Shown here in pieces: positions 15,832-23,838 of a stretch of 38,359 bases of DNA (position 1 is the stretch's first letter; each line of letters starts with the position of its first letter). This stretch comes from a virus. The notes beneath the pieces are model-generated. The model was not told the DNA's origin. It saw only the letters and a program-made list of their open reading frames with translations, and made no database searches. Made by a program: the position numbers and the translations under genes. The stretch spans positions 1 to 38,359 of the IMG/VR virus record IMGVR_UViG_3300031999_000091. One strand, given 5' to 3'.

Positions 15832-17562
15832 ATGGATCTGTTTCCCGCTCTCCCTGAGAGCCTCCCGACCGAGAGTGCCGCGCTCGCGGCCCTGCTCGAG
15901 GAGCTGAAGTCGCGACTGGCAGAAGTGCTGGCCGCGTCGAAGCCCGGTGCGACACCCGAGCAGCGCGAGATCATCGGTGACCTCACGACCGAGGACATTC
16001 TCGCCCAGTTCGCGACGGCGACCGTCCAGATCGCCGAGATCGAGACGACCCTCTCCGAGACGATCGCTGCCGAGGAGCTGTTCGTGAAGACGCTCACCGA
16101 CGGCGCCGCATCGGTCGGCGTTCTCGACACGGCCGAGGAGATCGTCGCCGAGGCAGCCGAGGACTTCGCTGCCGAGGCCGAGGAGCCGTCCGACGACGAC
16201 GACGCGGCAGAAGCCGTGATCGCCGACGAGGTCGCAATCCTCGCTTCCGCCGACACGAAGACCATCGTTCCGCGCAGGCCTCCCCCGGCCGCGTCGAAAG
16301 ACCATCAGCCGATCGAGAATGTCCTTCCGGGTGCCGCGCTCGTCGCGTCCCTCGGCATCGACGGCGTCGAAGGCGGAGCATCGCTGAACCGACTCGAGCT
16401 GGCGTCGGCCATCATGCGGGCACGCCGCCAGTACACGTCTGCCCCGGCAGGATTCGAGGAGAAGGCCGTAGTCGCAACCGCGTCGTGGAACCTTCCCCCC
16501 GAGCGCGTCCTCGACGGCGTCGACATGATGACGGACTGGGGCAAGATCGAGGCCGTTCGCGGCCCCGGCGCATGGGGAGCAACCCCCGAAGGCGTCCCGG
16601 CACTCGTCGCATCGGGAGGCCTTTGCGCCCCGGTGAACAACTATTACGAGCTGCAGATGCTCAGCACGGCCGAGCGGCCCGTTCGCGCGGGACTCGTCGG
16701 GTTCCAGGCGACACGCGGCGGCATCAACGCTGCGATGCCTCCCACGCTCCTGTCGGGTGTCGATACGGCAGTCGGCTACAAGACCGAGGCCCAGGATGGC
16801 GGCGGCGGAACGCTGGCGAACAAGACGTGTCAGACGATTCCGTGCCCGACCTTCCATGAGGTCGACATCGAAATGATCTACCACTGCATCACCGTCGGCA
16901 ACATGGTCAGCCGCACGTTCCCTGAGCAGGTCGCTCAGTTCCAAGACCTCGTGATGGCCGCTCACTCGCGGCTAGCGGAAGGCCTGCTGCTGAACGCCCT
17001 GGCAGCCGGATCGACTGCCGTCACGCAGGCGGCTGTGAACGGTTCCGTGTCCACGCTGCTCGGCGGCATCCTGCAGGCCACCGCAGGGTTCCGGTCGAGG
17101 CATCGCACGTCGCCCGACCTTCGCCTCCGGGCGATCTTCCCGGCATGGGTGCTGCAGCATCTCGTCCTCGATCTCGTTCGACAGCAGTTCGATCGGTTCA
17201 GCCGTGACGAGGCGGGCGTCGTCGCCCTTCTCAGAATGTGCGGCATCGAGCCGTCGTTCACGCTCGACTCCGAGACAGGCGGCGGCATGGTGTTCGGCGC
17301 GCAGAACGCAGGCGCGCTGCTCGAGTTCCCCGACACCGTCAAGTGGTTCCTGTATCCCGAGGGCGGGTGGCTCTACCTCGACGGCGGCGTCCTCGAGCTG
17401 GGCATCGTCCGCGACTCCACGCTGAACAGCACGAACGACTACACCATCTTTGGTGAGACGTTCGAGGCAGCAGCCGGAGTCGGCATCGAGTCCCTCTACA
17501 TCACGACCACGTTCTGCCCGAACGGTCAGACCGCAGTTCCGGGCACGGCCCTGACCTGCTAA
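15832..17562 (+). CDS. major capsid protein with scaffold-like N-terminal domain
   Basis: The 576-residue protein starts with about 150 residues of acidic, Ala/Glu-rich helix (LLEELKSRLAEVL, EEIVAEAAEDFAAEAEEP), as expected for a delta/scaffold domain that the maturation protease removes. A linker rich in Pro/Arg (RRPPPAASKD) follows at about 148-157. The rest is a capsid-like region (TDWGKIEAVRGPGAWG, RTFPEQVAQFQDLVMAAHSRLAEGLLLNAL, LRAIFPAWVLQHLVLDLVRQQ) ending in strand-rich segments. HK97-like fold is inferred. The ATG has AAGGAG. It would be synthesised as a precursor with scaffold built in, so no separate scaffold gene is needed. Confidence 0.85.
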   Translation: MDLFPALPESLPTESAALAALLEELKSRLAEVLAASKPGATPEQREIIGDLTTEDILAQFATATVQIAEIETTLSETIAAEELFVKTLTDGAASVGVLDTAEEIVAEAAEDFAAEAEEPSDDDDAAEAVIADEVAILASADTKTIVPRRPPPAASKDHQPIENVLPGAALVASLGIDGVEGGASLNRLELASAIMRARRQYTSAPAGFEEKAVVATASWNLPPERVLDGVDMMTDWGKIEAVRGPGAWGATPEGVPALVASGGLCAPVNNYYELQMLSTAERPVRAGLVGFQATRGGINAAMPPTLLSGVDTAVGYKTEAQDGGGGTLANKTCQTIPCPTFHEVDIEMIYHCITVGNMVSRTFPEQVAQFQDLVMAAHSRLAEGLLLNALAAGSTAVTQAAVNGSVSTLLGGILQATAGFRSRHRTSPDLRLRAIFPAWVLQHLVLDLVRQQFDRFSRDEAGVVALLRMCGIEPSFTLDSETGGGMVFGAQNAGALLEFPDTVKWFLYPEGGWLYLDGGVLELGIVRDSTLNSTNDYTIFGETFEAAAGVGIESLYITTTFCPNGQTAVPGTALTC

Positions 17563-17602
17563 GGCGAATGCAACAGGCGACTGAAAGCAAGGAGGTTCGA
17601 CG

Positions 17603-18469
17603 ATGACGCAGGCTACGTTCGGCGCACCTGTCCTCGTCGACGGGCCGATTCCGCAGCCGCCGCCGTACAGCCTGCTCGCCGTCGCGACTCTGCTCCCTCC
17701 CTCGGTAGACGAGGATGGGGGAGCAGAGGAGCGGTGGGGGCAGGGAGGCACGATTCGGCCGTACTCGCCGAACGTGCCGTCCGGCTTCGATCCGTGCAGC
17801 GAAGGAACCGTCCGAGTCAAGGGGTCAGGCACGACGACAGCGACCTCCACGTTCGGCGCGTTCACCGCATACGTCGCGGAAACCTGCACGGCCTTCAACA
17901 TCATCTCCCCCGCGAACTACTCGCAACGGGCGCTCGCGTCGATGGCTGGCGTCGAGTCGTACGCAGCAGAGATGCAGTTGATGAAGGGGTCGTACATCAA
18001 CACAAACCCGTACATCTGCGACATCTCTGCAACCTTCCCGGTCGGCTTCGCAGCGATCAGCGCGAGGGCCGGACTCGAAGGACTTGAGAACGCGATCGGA
18101 GCAACCGGGAGGCGCGGAGTCATCCATGCCGACCCTGCAACGATCTCGGCGTGGTCGCGCGAGTTCCTCGTCTACGAGAAGCAAGGAAAGCTCGTGACGG
18201 CGAACGGCACGCTCGTCATCTCAGGCGACGGCTACATCGGAGCTGTCCCGCTCGCTCATAACGCGGTGCCGGGATCACGGCAGTCGTGGGCTTTCGCGAC
18301 AGGCCCGGTGAGCTATCAGAGGTCAGCGCAGCTAATCCTGCTGCCCGAACGGATCGACCAAGCGCTCAACCGCTCGAACAACAGCGTCACTTACAGAGCC
18401 GAACGCGACTACCTCGTCGTGTGGGACAGGGTTCTGCAGGCAGGCGTTCTCATCGACAGGAGCATCTGA
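17603..18469 (+). CDS. virion structural protein (288 aa), capsid-associated
   Basis: The ATG follows AAGGAGG (17589-17595). The N-terminal 90 residues are Pro/Gly/Ser-rich (IPQPPPYS, PSGFDPCSEGTVRVKG). The remainder mixes helix and strand (SYAAEMQLMKGSYI, NPYICDI, EGLENAIGATGRRGVIH, RNNSV, LVVWDRVLQAGVLI). Its place directly after the capsid gene and its own strong ribosome site fit an abundant virion protein, perhaps a second capsid-like or decoration protein. I cannot name a family. Confidence 0.65.
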   Translation: MTQATFGAPVLVDGPIPQPPPYSLLAVATLLPPSVDEDGGAEERWGQGGTIRPYSPNVPSGFDPCSEGTVRVKGSGTTTATSTFGAFTAYVAETCTAFNIISPANYSQRALASMAGVESYAAEMQLMKGSYINTNPYICDISATFPVGFAAISARAGLEGLENAIGATGRRGVIHADPATISAWSREFLVYEKQGKLVTANGTLVISGDGYIGAVPLAHNAVPGSRQSWAFATGPVSYQRSAQLILLPERIDQALNRSNNSVTYRAERDYLVVWDRVLQAGVLIDRSI

Positions 18470-18499
18470 TGATGCGCCGCCAGAAGGAGGTCTAACAAC

Positions 18500-19180
18500 A
18501 TGGCTCAGAACCCGACCGTCTGCGGCGTCAGCATCCTGATCTGCCGCGTCCGGGCGACCCTACTCGACACCGACGGCGAGGTACATGTCGGCCCGAACAA
18601 TTCGTACGTGACAGACAATCCGATCCGCGTCACGCTCACGCCCGTAATCGAGTCAGGAAAGGACTCGACGCTCAAGGGTGGGTGCGATTGCATCGTCGCG
18701 GACTACCGTGGCCCCGACCTGCTCAAGAGGTTCGACTTCGAGTTCGACATCGCGACCGTCGAGCCTGCCCTCTACTCGCTCATGCTCGGCTCGACGCTCA
18801 TCAGCGACACGTCAACGTCTCCGGTGCCGATCGGCAACTGGTGGCCAGCCCAGGTTGGCTGCTCGAAGACGCCGCCGCCGCCGATCGCGTTCGAGTTCTG
18901 GAGTCAGGTGTGGGACGGGCAGGCGCAGAACGCGTCATGGCCGTATATCCACCACGTCTACCCGTACACGCTCTGGCAGATCGGAGCGCAGACGTACGAA
19001 GACGACTTCGCTCAACCGAAGCTCACGGGTTTCTCCCGCACGAACGCCCAGTGGGGACACGGGCCGTATGGCGATCAGCCCGATCCCACGCCCATCGACT
19101 CGCCGGGTGGTCAGTTCTACACGGCGACCGCACTACCCACCGCTGTCTGCGGCTACAAGACCGTCGCTGTGAGCAGCTAA
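18500..19180 (+). CDS. probable major tail protein (226 aa)
   Basis: The ATG follows AAGGAGG (18484-18490). The sequence opens with CGVSILICRVRATLLDTDGEV and has alternating beta strands (RFDFEFDIATVEPALYSLM), like tail-tube proteins of siphoviruses. The very acidic N-terminal half and a Trp/Tyr-rich C-terminal half (WPYIHHVYPYTLW) are notable. The assignment rests on size, strand content and abundant expression signal; no such gene occurs in the usual slot between 29866 and 29933. A head-decoration role is an alternative. Confidence 0.6.
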   Translation: MAQNPTVCGVSILICRVRATLLDTDGEVHVGPNNSYVTDNPIRVTLTPVIESGKDSTLKGGCDCIVADYRGPDLLKRFDFEFDIATVEPALYSLMLGSTLISDTSTSPVPIGNWWPAQVGCSKTPPPPIAFEFWSQVWDGQAQNASWPYIHHVYPYTLWQIGAQTYEDDFAQPKLTGFSRTNAQWGHGPYGDQPDPTPIDSPGGQFYTATALPTAVCGYKTVAVSS

Positions 19181-19216
19181 CCCGGTACATCACCGGAGTA
19201 AGAAGGAGGAAAGAGC

Positions 19217-19732
19217 ATGGCAGCCAAGACCTATGCGGTGATGAACGGGGCAGCACCCGGCGCAGCCGCAGCGGTACCGATCACGACGGGTACCGCGATC
19301 AAGACCATGATCCAGCTCGCGACGAACGCAACGACTCCGTCGATGCGGTTCGTCGAGTGGTGGGTCGAGTACGACGGCTCGACGGCGGCAACGCCGATCA
19401 AGACCGAGCTGATCCGTCACACCACGGCTCCGCAGACGACGTTGACCGCGTACGTCACGGCGGACATCGCACGGGTGAACGACCCGCAGGCCCCCGTCTC
19501 CGGCCTGCAGCTCGGGACGGCGCTCTCCGGGTTCTCGAACACCACGACCGAGGTTGCCCCGACGGGTACCCCCGTGTCGCTCGAGACGCACTACGTTCCG
19601 CCGACCTCCGGCATCTATGTCCAGTTCCCGCTGGGCCGCGAGCCGGAGATCCAGGTCGCAGCGTTCGCACGCATCCGCACCACGGCTGCAGCGGCGGTCA
19701 ACTGCTACGCAGGATGCATGTGGGAGGAGTAG
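19217..19732 (+). CDS. virion structural protein (171 aa), unassigned
   Basis: The ATG follows AAGGAGGA (19203-19210). Composition is Ala/Thr-rich with regular strands (MRFVEWWVEYDGS, ATPIKTELIRHTT, PEIQVAAFARIRT), consistent with a beta-sandwich virion protein. The C-terminus contains CYAGCMW. The gene is the last before the strong terminator at 19752, in the same unit as the capsid and two structural genes. Decoration or tail function cannot be separated. Confidence 0.55.
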   Translation: MAAKTYAVMNGAAPGAAAAVPITTGTAIKTMIQLATNATTPSMRFVEWWVEYDGSTAATPIKTELIRHTTAPQTTLTAYVTADIARVNDPQAPVSGLQLGTALSGFSNTTTEVAPTGTPVSLETHYVPPTSGIYVQFPLGREPEIQVAAFARIRTTAAAAVNCYAGCMWEE

Positions 19733-19751
19733 TCAGGTAGGACAACATGGC

Positions 19752-19783
19752 ACGGCGACGGCGCTCACGGGCGCCGTCGCCGT
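19752..19783 (+). terminator. strong hairpin terminator, 13-bp perfect stem
   Basis: ACGGCGACGGCGC (19752-19764) pairs perfectly with GCGCCGTCGCCGT (19771-19783) around a 6-nt loop. It ends the capsid/structural operon and stands just before the TAGCAT box that starts the accessory block. Confidence 0.85.
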
Positions 19784-19791
19784 CCTCCCGA

Positions 19792-19806
19792 TAGCATGTA
19801 ACGATG
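19792..19806 (+). promoter_or_regulatory. leaderless start: TAGCAT box 6 nt before ATG
   Basis: TAGCAT at 19792-19797 is followed by GTAACG and ATG 19804, with no ribosome site. GCCG is present 13 nt upstream, one base off the usual spacing of GCCGC. Confidence 0.6.
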
Positions 19807-20061
19807 TCTCTCAAGATCGTAGGTCGCGGCCCGCGTATGCAATTTCATCGCAACCGCGCCACACCGCAGAACGCGAAAGGCGCTTCGCTGAAATGCGACG
19901 CGTGCGACAAGACCGTCAACGTCTTGTTCCCGTGGGACTGCACGCCGTTCGACCGTCAGCGCCTCATCCGTGAAGCGGCTGACGAGCATCGTCGGATCGG
20001 CTGCACCGCTGGCGAAACGAACGAGCGTCGCAAGTACGCCATATGGTATCCCCGCATGTAG
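19804..20061 (+). CDS. small zinc-finger protein (85 aa)
   Basis: Cys31 and Cys34 (CDACDK), His62 and Cys67 form a C2HC-type site. The N-terminus is basic (VGRGPRMQFHRNRA). A basic C-terminal stretch (ERRKYAIWYPRM) follows the last ligand. It might bind nucleic acid; no known family is assigned. The start is leaderless and the gene is followed 3 nt later by another TAnnnT box. Confidence 0.65.
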   Translation: MSLKIVGRGPRMQFHRNRATPQNAKGASLKCDACDKTVNVLFPWDCTPFDRQRLIREAADEHRRIGCTAGETNERRKYAIWYPRM

Positions 20062-20064
20062 GCA

Positions 20065-20079
20065 TATACTCATCACGTG
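20065..20079 (+). promoter_or_regulatory. leaderless start: TATACT box 6 nt before GTG
   Basis: TATACT (20065-20070), then CATCAC, then GTG at 20077. There is no Shine-Dalgarno. CCCGC lies 14 nt upstream, a one-base variant of GCCGC at the conserved offset. Confidence 0.65.
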
Positions 20080-20601
20080 CAGGGGGATATGTTCCATAGG
20101 TTCAGCGGCGTGTCGTTCGGAGGAGTGGCGTGCGCCCAGTATTGGTGTGACTTCGTTCTGTGGGAGACGGTGCTGAACGCGAACCCGGAGCTGACGGGGA
20201 TCGTCGAGATCGGCACGTTCATGGGTGGGTTCTCCCACTACCTCAACGCTCAGGCGCAGGCTCGAGGAATGAAGTTCGTGACCTACGACGCGATCGTTCC
20301 CGAGGCCACCATCCCTGAGTTCACGAGACTCGACGTGTTCGCATATCCGGGCCGCGTGAAGGACTGGGCCGAAAGCTGCGGCGGGCCTGTCATCCTGTTC
20401 TGCGACGGAGGCAACAAGCCGCGCGAGCTGAGCCTGTTCCCGCCCCTCATGCCCGAACACTCGGTGTACCTCGTCCACGACTGGGGAACCGAGATGCTCG
20501 GATCGGACGTGCCTGAGTTCCTCGACGAAATATATGGCGACTACTGCGACTCCATCGGCTCCGTGACACGAGTGTTCAGAATGAGAGAGGAGACAGAATG
20601 A
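20077..20601 (+). CDS. SAM-dependent methyltransferase-like protein (174 aa)
   Basis: Motif I is IVEIGTFMGGFSHYL at 42-56 (glycine-rich loop EIGTFMGG), and Asp71 follows in the next strand (FVTYDAI). A second acidic motif, FCDGGNK (Asp110), and HDWG at 134-137 match class I folds related to cephalosporin hydroxylase/CmcI-type proteins. The substrate is unknown; sugar methylation is possible given the neighbouring transferases. The start is leaderless GTG. The stop overlaps the next ATG by 4 nt. Confidence 0.65.
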   Translation: MQGDMFHRFSGVSFGGVACAQYWCDFVLWETVLNANPELTGIVEIGTFMGGFSHYLNAQAQARGMKFVTYDAIVPEATIPEFTRLDVFAYPGRVKDWAESCGGPVILFCDGGNKPRELSLFPPLMPEHSVYLVHDWGTEMLGSDVPEFLDEIYGDYCDSIGSVTRVFRMREETE

Positions 20602-21296
20602 CAAGCCTGTCGTGGCCCGACCCGAGGGACGTAGACCGCCTTCGAGCTTTGACCTTCGTCCCTGGCCGCAAGCCGATGGGACGCAGCCAGCAGTTCCCGA
20701 CGGCGGCAGCGAACCATCTCGAGGACGCTCGGGAGATCGTGGCGCTCCGCACGGCGCTCAGCGAGGCGATCATGTTCATCGACGGACTGACGCTCACGGC
20801 TCAACGGATCAGCAGGACGAACGAGGAGCTGCAAGTTCGGGCGGATCTGACCGGGCTGCTGCGGCAGGCGGCTGACATGCTGCGAGCCTCGATTGCCTTC
20901 GAGCGGCCTTCAACCCTGCTGCACTACGAGGCGCTCGTGGACGACGACATGCCCGAGCAGCAGGAGGAGGCCAGCGTCGTAGCCAGTCCCGACCTGCCTG
21001 ATCAGCAGGGCGCTGGTATGCCTGGGAAACATGAGGATACGCCCGGTGCTTCCGCTGTCGCGGAACGGATCGAAATATGGGTGGACACGCTCGGCCTATG
21101 GTGGTGGCGCGTCGTCGCTGACGACGGCAAGATCCTCGTGAAAGACTCCGGTGTGAGCGAAACCTCGGTCGCCGCCGCATATCAAAGTCGCTATCCCGAG
21201 CTGACCGTCTACGTCATCCCTCGCGAGCTGGACGACTCTCGCAACATCGACCAATATGGCCCGCCTCGGCGGATCTGGAATCGAGGAGAAGCATGA
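20598..21296 (+). CDS. unrecognised protein with helical N-terminus and small C-terminal domain (232 aa)
   Basis: Residues 40-100 are mostly helical with hydrophobic periodicity, suggesting a coiled coil. An acidic, Ser/Ala-rich linker (about 115-155) follows. The final 75 residues (IEIWVDTLGLWWWRVVADDG, KILVKDSGVSETSVAAAYQS) resemble a small beta-hairpin/helix repeat like DUF1508, but this is only a shape resemblance. It overlaps both neighbours by 4 nt and sits in the accessory operon. Confidence 0.55.
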   Translation: MTSLSWPDPRDVDRLRALTFVPGRKPMGRSQQFPTAAANHLEDAREIVALRTALSEAIMFIDGLTLTAQRISRTNEELQVRADLTGLLRQAADMLRASIAFERPSTLLHYEALVDDDMPEQQEEASVVASPDLPDQQGAGMPGKHEDTPGASAVAERIEIWVDTLGLWWWRVVADDGKILVKDSGVSETSVAAAYQSRYPELTVYVIPRELDDSRNIDQYGPPRRIWNRGEA

Positions 21297-21979
21297 GCGG
21301 AACGGTAGGAGTCATCGCTGACGCAGCGGCCCGGTACACGATGTTCTGGCAGTGCCTCACGACTCTAAGGACGCCCGTCAATACGGCGGTCGATGTCATG
21401 GTCGGATCAGATCGGGCGGTCGGAAGAAACAAGGTTGTCGAGCGGTCGCTCGAACGTGGCTCCGAATGGTGCTTCTTTGTTGACGACGACCATACGTTCC
21501 GACCGGAGATCCTTACGTGGCTGCTGCATCACGACAAGCCGATCGTCGGCGCTCTGTACCTGCAGCGCACGACTCCGTTCCTGCCGATCGCGATGGGAAC
21601 CCGTGGCGACGCAGGATGGTGGCCGCTCGATCTCGAGGACGCTCCCGAGCATGGACTCGTCGAGGTTGAAGGCATCGGCACCGGAGGACTCCTGATTCGA
21701 TCTGAGGTGTTCCATGCGCTCAGAGAGTCCGACCCTTCCGCCCTGTTCTTTCGCCATACCACCGAGCAGTCTGAGGATCTGCACTTCTGCTCACGCGTTC
21801 GTGACGAACTGGGATGGCCGATCTTCGTTGACATGGACTCGCGGCTCGGCCATCTCGGGCCTGCCGTTGTCGTCCCGAACTTCAATGAGGACATCGGCGA
21901 GTGGGTAGCAGGCCTGTCGTTCGGAGCGTCCTGCTACGTGGAGCTGCCGATACTCAAGCCGCTCGTCGAAGACGAATGA
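21293..21979 (+). CDS. GT2-like glycosyltransferase (228 aa)
   Basis: The ATG overlaps the previous stop. WCFFVDDDHTFRPEIL (VDDDH at 63-67) is a typical donor/metal site, GGLLIRSEVFHAL is the following strand-helix, and SEDLHFCSRVRDELGWPIFVD (Glu161, Asp162) is the characteristic C-terminal motif, with His187 (RLGHLG) as a likely metal ligand. This arrangement recalls Anp1/GT2-related enzymes common in phages. The start region lacks the usual first-strand VSVIIP motif. The acceptor is unknown. Confidence 0.78.
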   Translation: MSGTVGVIADAAARYTMFWQCLTTLRTPVNTAVDVMVGSDRAVGRNKVVERSLERGSEWCFFVDDDHTFRPEILTWLLHHDKPIVGALYLQRTTPFLPIAMGTRGDAGWWPLDLEDAPEHGLVEVEGIGTGGLLIRSEVFHALRESDPSALFFRHTTEQSEDLHFCSRVRDELGWPIFVDMDSRLGHLGPAVVVPNFNEDIGEWVAGLSFGASCYVELPILKPLVEDE

Positions 21980-22593
21980 CGGTCGTCTCCGTCCTGACGC
22001 CCACCATCACCGGGCGAGAGTGGTTCCTCGATCGGTGCAAGCGCAGCGTGGCAGCGAACACCTATGAAGGCACGATCGAGCATGTCGTCGTTGACGGCGA
22101 CGGGCTGACGGCGACGGCAGCGTTCGCGAAGGCGCTCGAGGAATCGACGGGCGACTACATCACGCCTGTCTCCGACGACGACTGGATTGCCCCTCACGCG
22201 ATCGAGGTTCTCGCCCACCATCTCGACAAGCATGATGTTGCTTTCGCCCGCACGATAATCGTGAGTCCGTCGAACACTCGGCTCGTCGATATGGGCGGTG
22301 CCGTGATGTGGAGGCGCACGCTGACCGACCGGGTCGGAGGGTTCGACATGCAGTGGTCTTTCGCTGGCGACACCGACCTGTACGCGAGGTTCGCGATGTG
22401 CGGAGCGAGAGCCGCCTACCATCCCGAGCCGCTCTACTTCTTTACCGAACACGCAGACCACGGAAGCCACGTTCATCGCGAAGAGCTAGAGGAGGAGCTG
22501 GGCCGAATCTACGCTCGGTATCCCGGCGCTCTCCCAGCGTTGGCGGCTGTAAAGAGGATCGGCATGTTGGTGCCGCCATCACCCGTAGACTGA
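21976..22593 (+). CDS. GT2 glycosyltransferase (205 aa)
   Basis: ATG 21976 overlaps the previous stop (ATGA). VSVLTPTITGREWFLDRC begins the GT-A fold, SDDDW at 66-70 is the donor motif, and GGFDMQWSFAGDTDLYAR (GDTD 131-134) is the canonical acceptor/base region. This looks like a complete, functional GT2 enzyme. It is the last of nine sugar-related genes. The TAGACT box for the LamG gene lies inside its 3' end. Confidence 0.85.
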   Translation: MTVVSVLTPTITGREWFLDRCKRSVAANTYEGTIEHVVVDGDGLTATAAFAKALEESTGDYITPVSDDDWIAPHAIEVLAHHLDKHDVAFARTIIVSPSNTRLVDMGGAVMWRRTLTDRVGGFDMQWSFAGDTDLYARFAMCGARAAYHPEPLYFFTEHADHGSHVHREELEEELGRIYARYPGALPALAAVKRIGMLVPPSPVD

Positions 22594-22600
22594 CAGCGTG
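22572..22600 (+). promoter_or_regulatory. late-type leaderless promoter, GCCGC-N9-TAGACT-6-GTG
   Basis: GCCGC at 22572, TAGACT at 22586-22591 and GTG 22598 after 6 nt. A 20-nt stretch (22572-22591) matches 36392-36411 in 19 of 20 positions, although the two lie about 14 kb apart. No Shine-Dalgarno sequence is present. Confidence 0.7.
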
Positions 22601-23311
22601 GCGCTCTATCAACTGAAAGCTGCGGTACTCGCGAACAGCCCGGTTGCTTACTGGCCGATGCAGGAGGCCAGCGGATTCTTCCAAGACTTCTCGGGAAACG
22701 GCCACCACTGCACGACAAGCACCTTCGCGGGTTCCCAGCTCGGTCAGCCGGGGCCGGGGTCAAACGACATTCTCTCCGTCAGCGGCCTGTCCGTCTCGCA
22801 AACATGCCCGGTCGTTTCGACCGCCGTGAGCAACATCTCGTTCGAGACGTGGTTCTGCATCGACGCCCGACCGTCAACGGATCAGGGCCTCTGTAACACC
22901 GGGGTCGGGCTGACCGGGTTTACGTTGTTGACGGGCGCGAACGGGAACACTTTGACGAACCGATCCGTCTGTCAGGGAGTCGCGTTTATGTCGAACTTCT
23001 CTCAGAACTTCACGATCGGAACGTGGTACCACTGTGTTGTCGTCCGGGCAGCCGCAGTGTGGTCGTACTACATCAACGGGCTGGTCGACACCGCGAACGC
23101 CGGAAGCACCGGGCCGAACGCTCCTGCGGTGACGACGGCCATAGGCGGCTCTCAGGGGAACACCGTCAGGCAGACGAACGTCGCGATGTATAACACCGTG
23201 CTGAGCGTCGCTGACGCGTTGAAACACTACCAAGCAGGGCTGGCGGCAGTCGACGCGATCATTGATATGCCGACGAAGCGGCGAGAAAGCAGAGGCGTCT
23301 CATGGGGCTGA
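22598..23311 (+). CDS. LamG/concanavalin A-like carbohydrate-binding protein (237 aa)
   Basis: It begins with PVAYWPMQEASG and carries DFSGNGHH, SFETWFCID, GTWYHCVVVR and YYINGLVD, the standard strand pattern of a LamG-like (PF13385-type) jelly roll. It is probably a virion surface protein that binds a polysaccharide. The protein is Cys/Thr-rich and has a short basic C-terminus. It is the first gene of an accessory run leading to the 961-residue repeat protein. The start is leaderless GTG. Confidence 0.8.
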   Translation: MALYQLKAAVLANSPVAYWPMQEASGFFQDFSGNGHHCTTSTFAGSQLGQPGPGSNDILSVSGLSVSQTCPVVSTAVSNISFETWFCIDARPSTDQGLCNTGVGLTGFTLLTGANGNTLTNRSVCQGVAFMSNFSQNFTIGTWYHCVVVRAAAVWSYYINGLVDTANAGSTGPNAPAVTTAIGGSQGNTVRQTNVAMYNTVLSVADALKHYQAGLAAVDAIIDMPTKRRESRGVSWG

Positions 23312-23318
23312 GCGTCTG

Positions 23319-23831
23319 ATGCCGCTGTTCGGATTCCAGACTGGATCGGGAGAGGTTGCACCCGGAGGCGACATCGTTGAGGGAAGCGTCTACACGCTGA
23401 GCCAGCGCGGAACGATGTTTAGCATGGGACTACGGCTCAGGACGCTCTCGCTCTCCGCTTTCAGATTGGGCATCTGGAATGTCTCGGGAGGTCTTCCAAC
23501 GTACCTGCTTGGAGCGACAGGCGAGATAACCGTAACGAACGGGACGCAGCAGAACGTCGAGGTGGGTTTGCAGTTTCCGTTCGCTCTGAATCCGGATGAC
23601 TACTTCCTCGGAGCGTGGACGAAAGACGGGGCAAGCAGGCTGCAGACCACGGCGGCGGCAGGAACGTCTGCTTCGGCAGGAGCGATCTACAGCGCCTCTG
23701 TGAACACGAACATTCTCAAGCTGGTATCGCCGAGCGCGGGAACGAATAAGGACGCAATATGGGCGAACTACTGGCTCGACGACACGCTGCCGAAGCACAA
23801 CATTCGACGGTCGCGAAAGACATCGTGGTGA
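23319..23831 (+). CDS. beta-rich hypothetical protein (170 aa), putative virion surface protein
   Basis: The ATG lies 7 nt after the previous stop. The sequence is dominated by beta strands (MFSMGLRLRTLSLSAFRLGIWNV, TPTITV-like stretches, VEVGLQFPFALNPDDYFLGAW), as in carbohydrate-binding or jelly-roll domains. No family is recognised. It ends with a basic tail (HNIRRSRKTSW). Gene order with a lectin-like gene and a duplicated beta protein suggests surface or decoration function. Confidence 0.6.
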   Translation: MPLFGFQTGSGEVAPGGDIVEGSVYTLSQRGTMFSMGLRLRTLSLSAFRLGIWNVSGGLPTYLLGATGEITVTNGTQQNVEVGLQFPFALNPDDYFLGAWTKDGASRLQTTAAAGTSASAGAIYSASVNTNILKLVSPSAGTNKDAIWANYWLDDTLPKHNIRRSRKTSW

Positions 23832-23838
23832 ACGTCTG

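Noticed and set aside
15592-16965. Long reverse-strand open frame (457 codons)
   Set aside because: It is a shadow of the capsid gene. In GC-rich DNA with strong third-position bias, antisense frames stay open. It has no ribosome site or recognisable domain.
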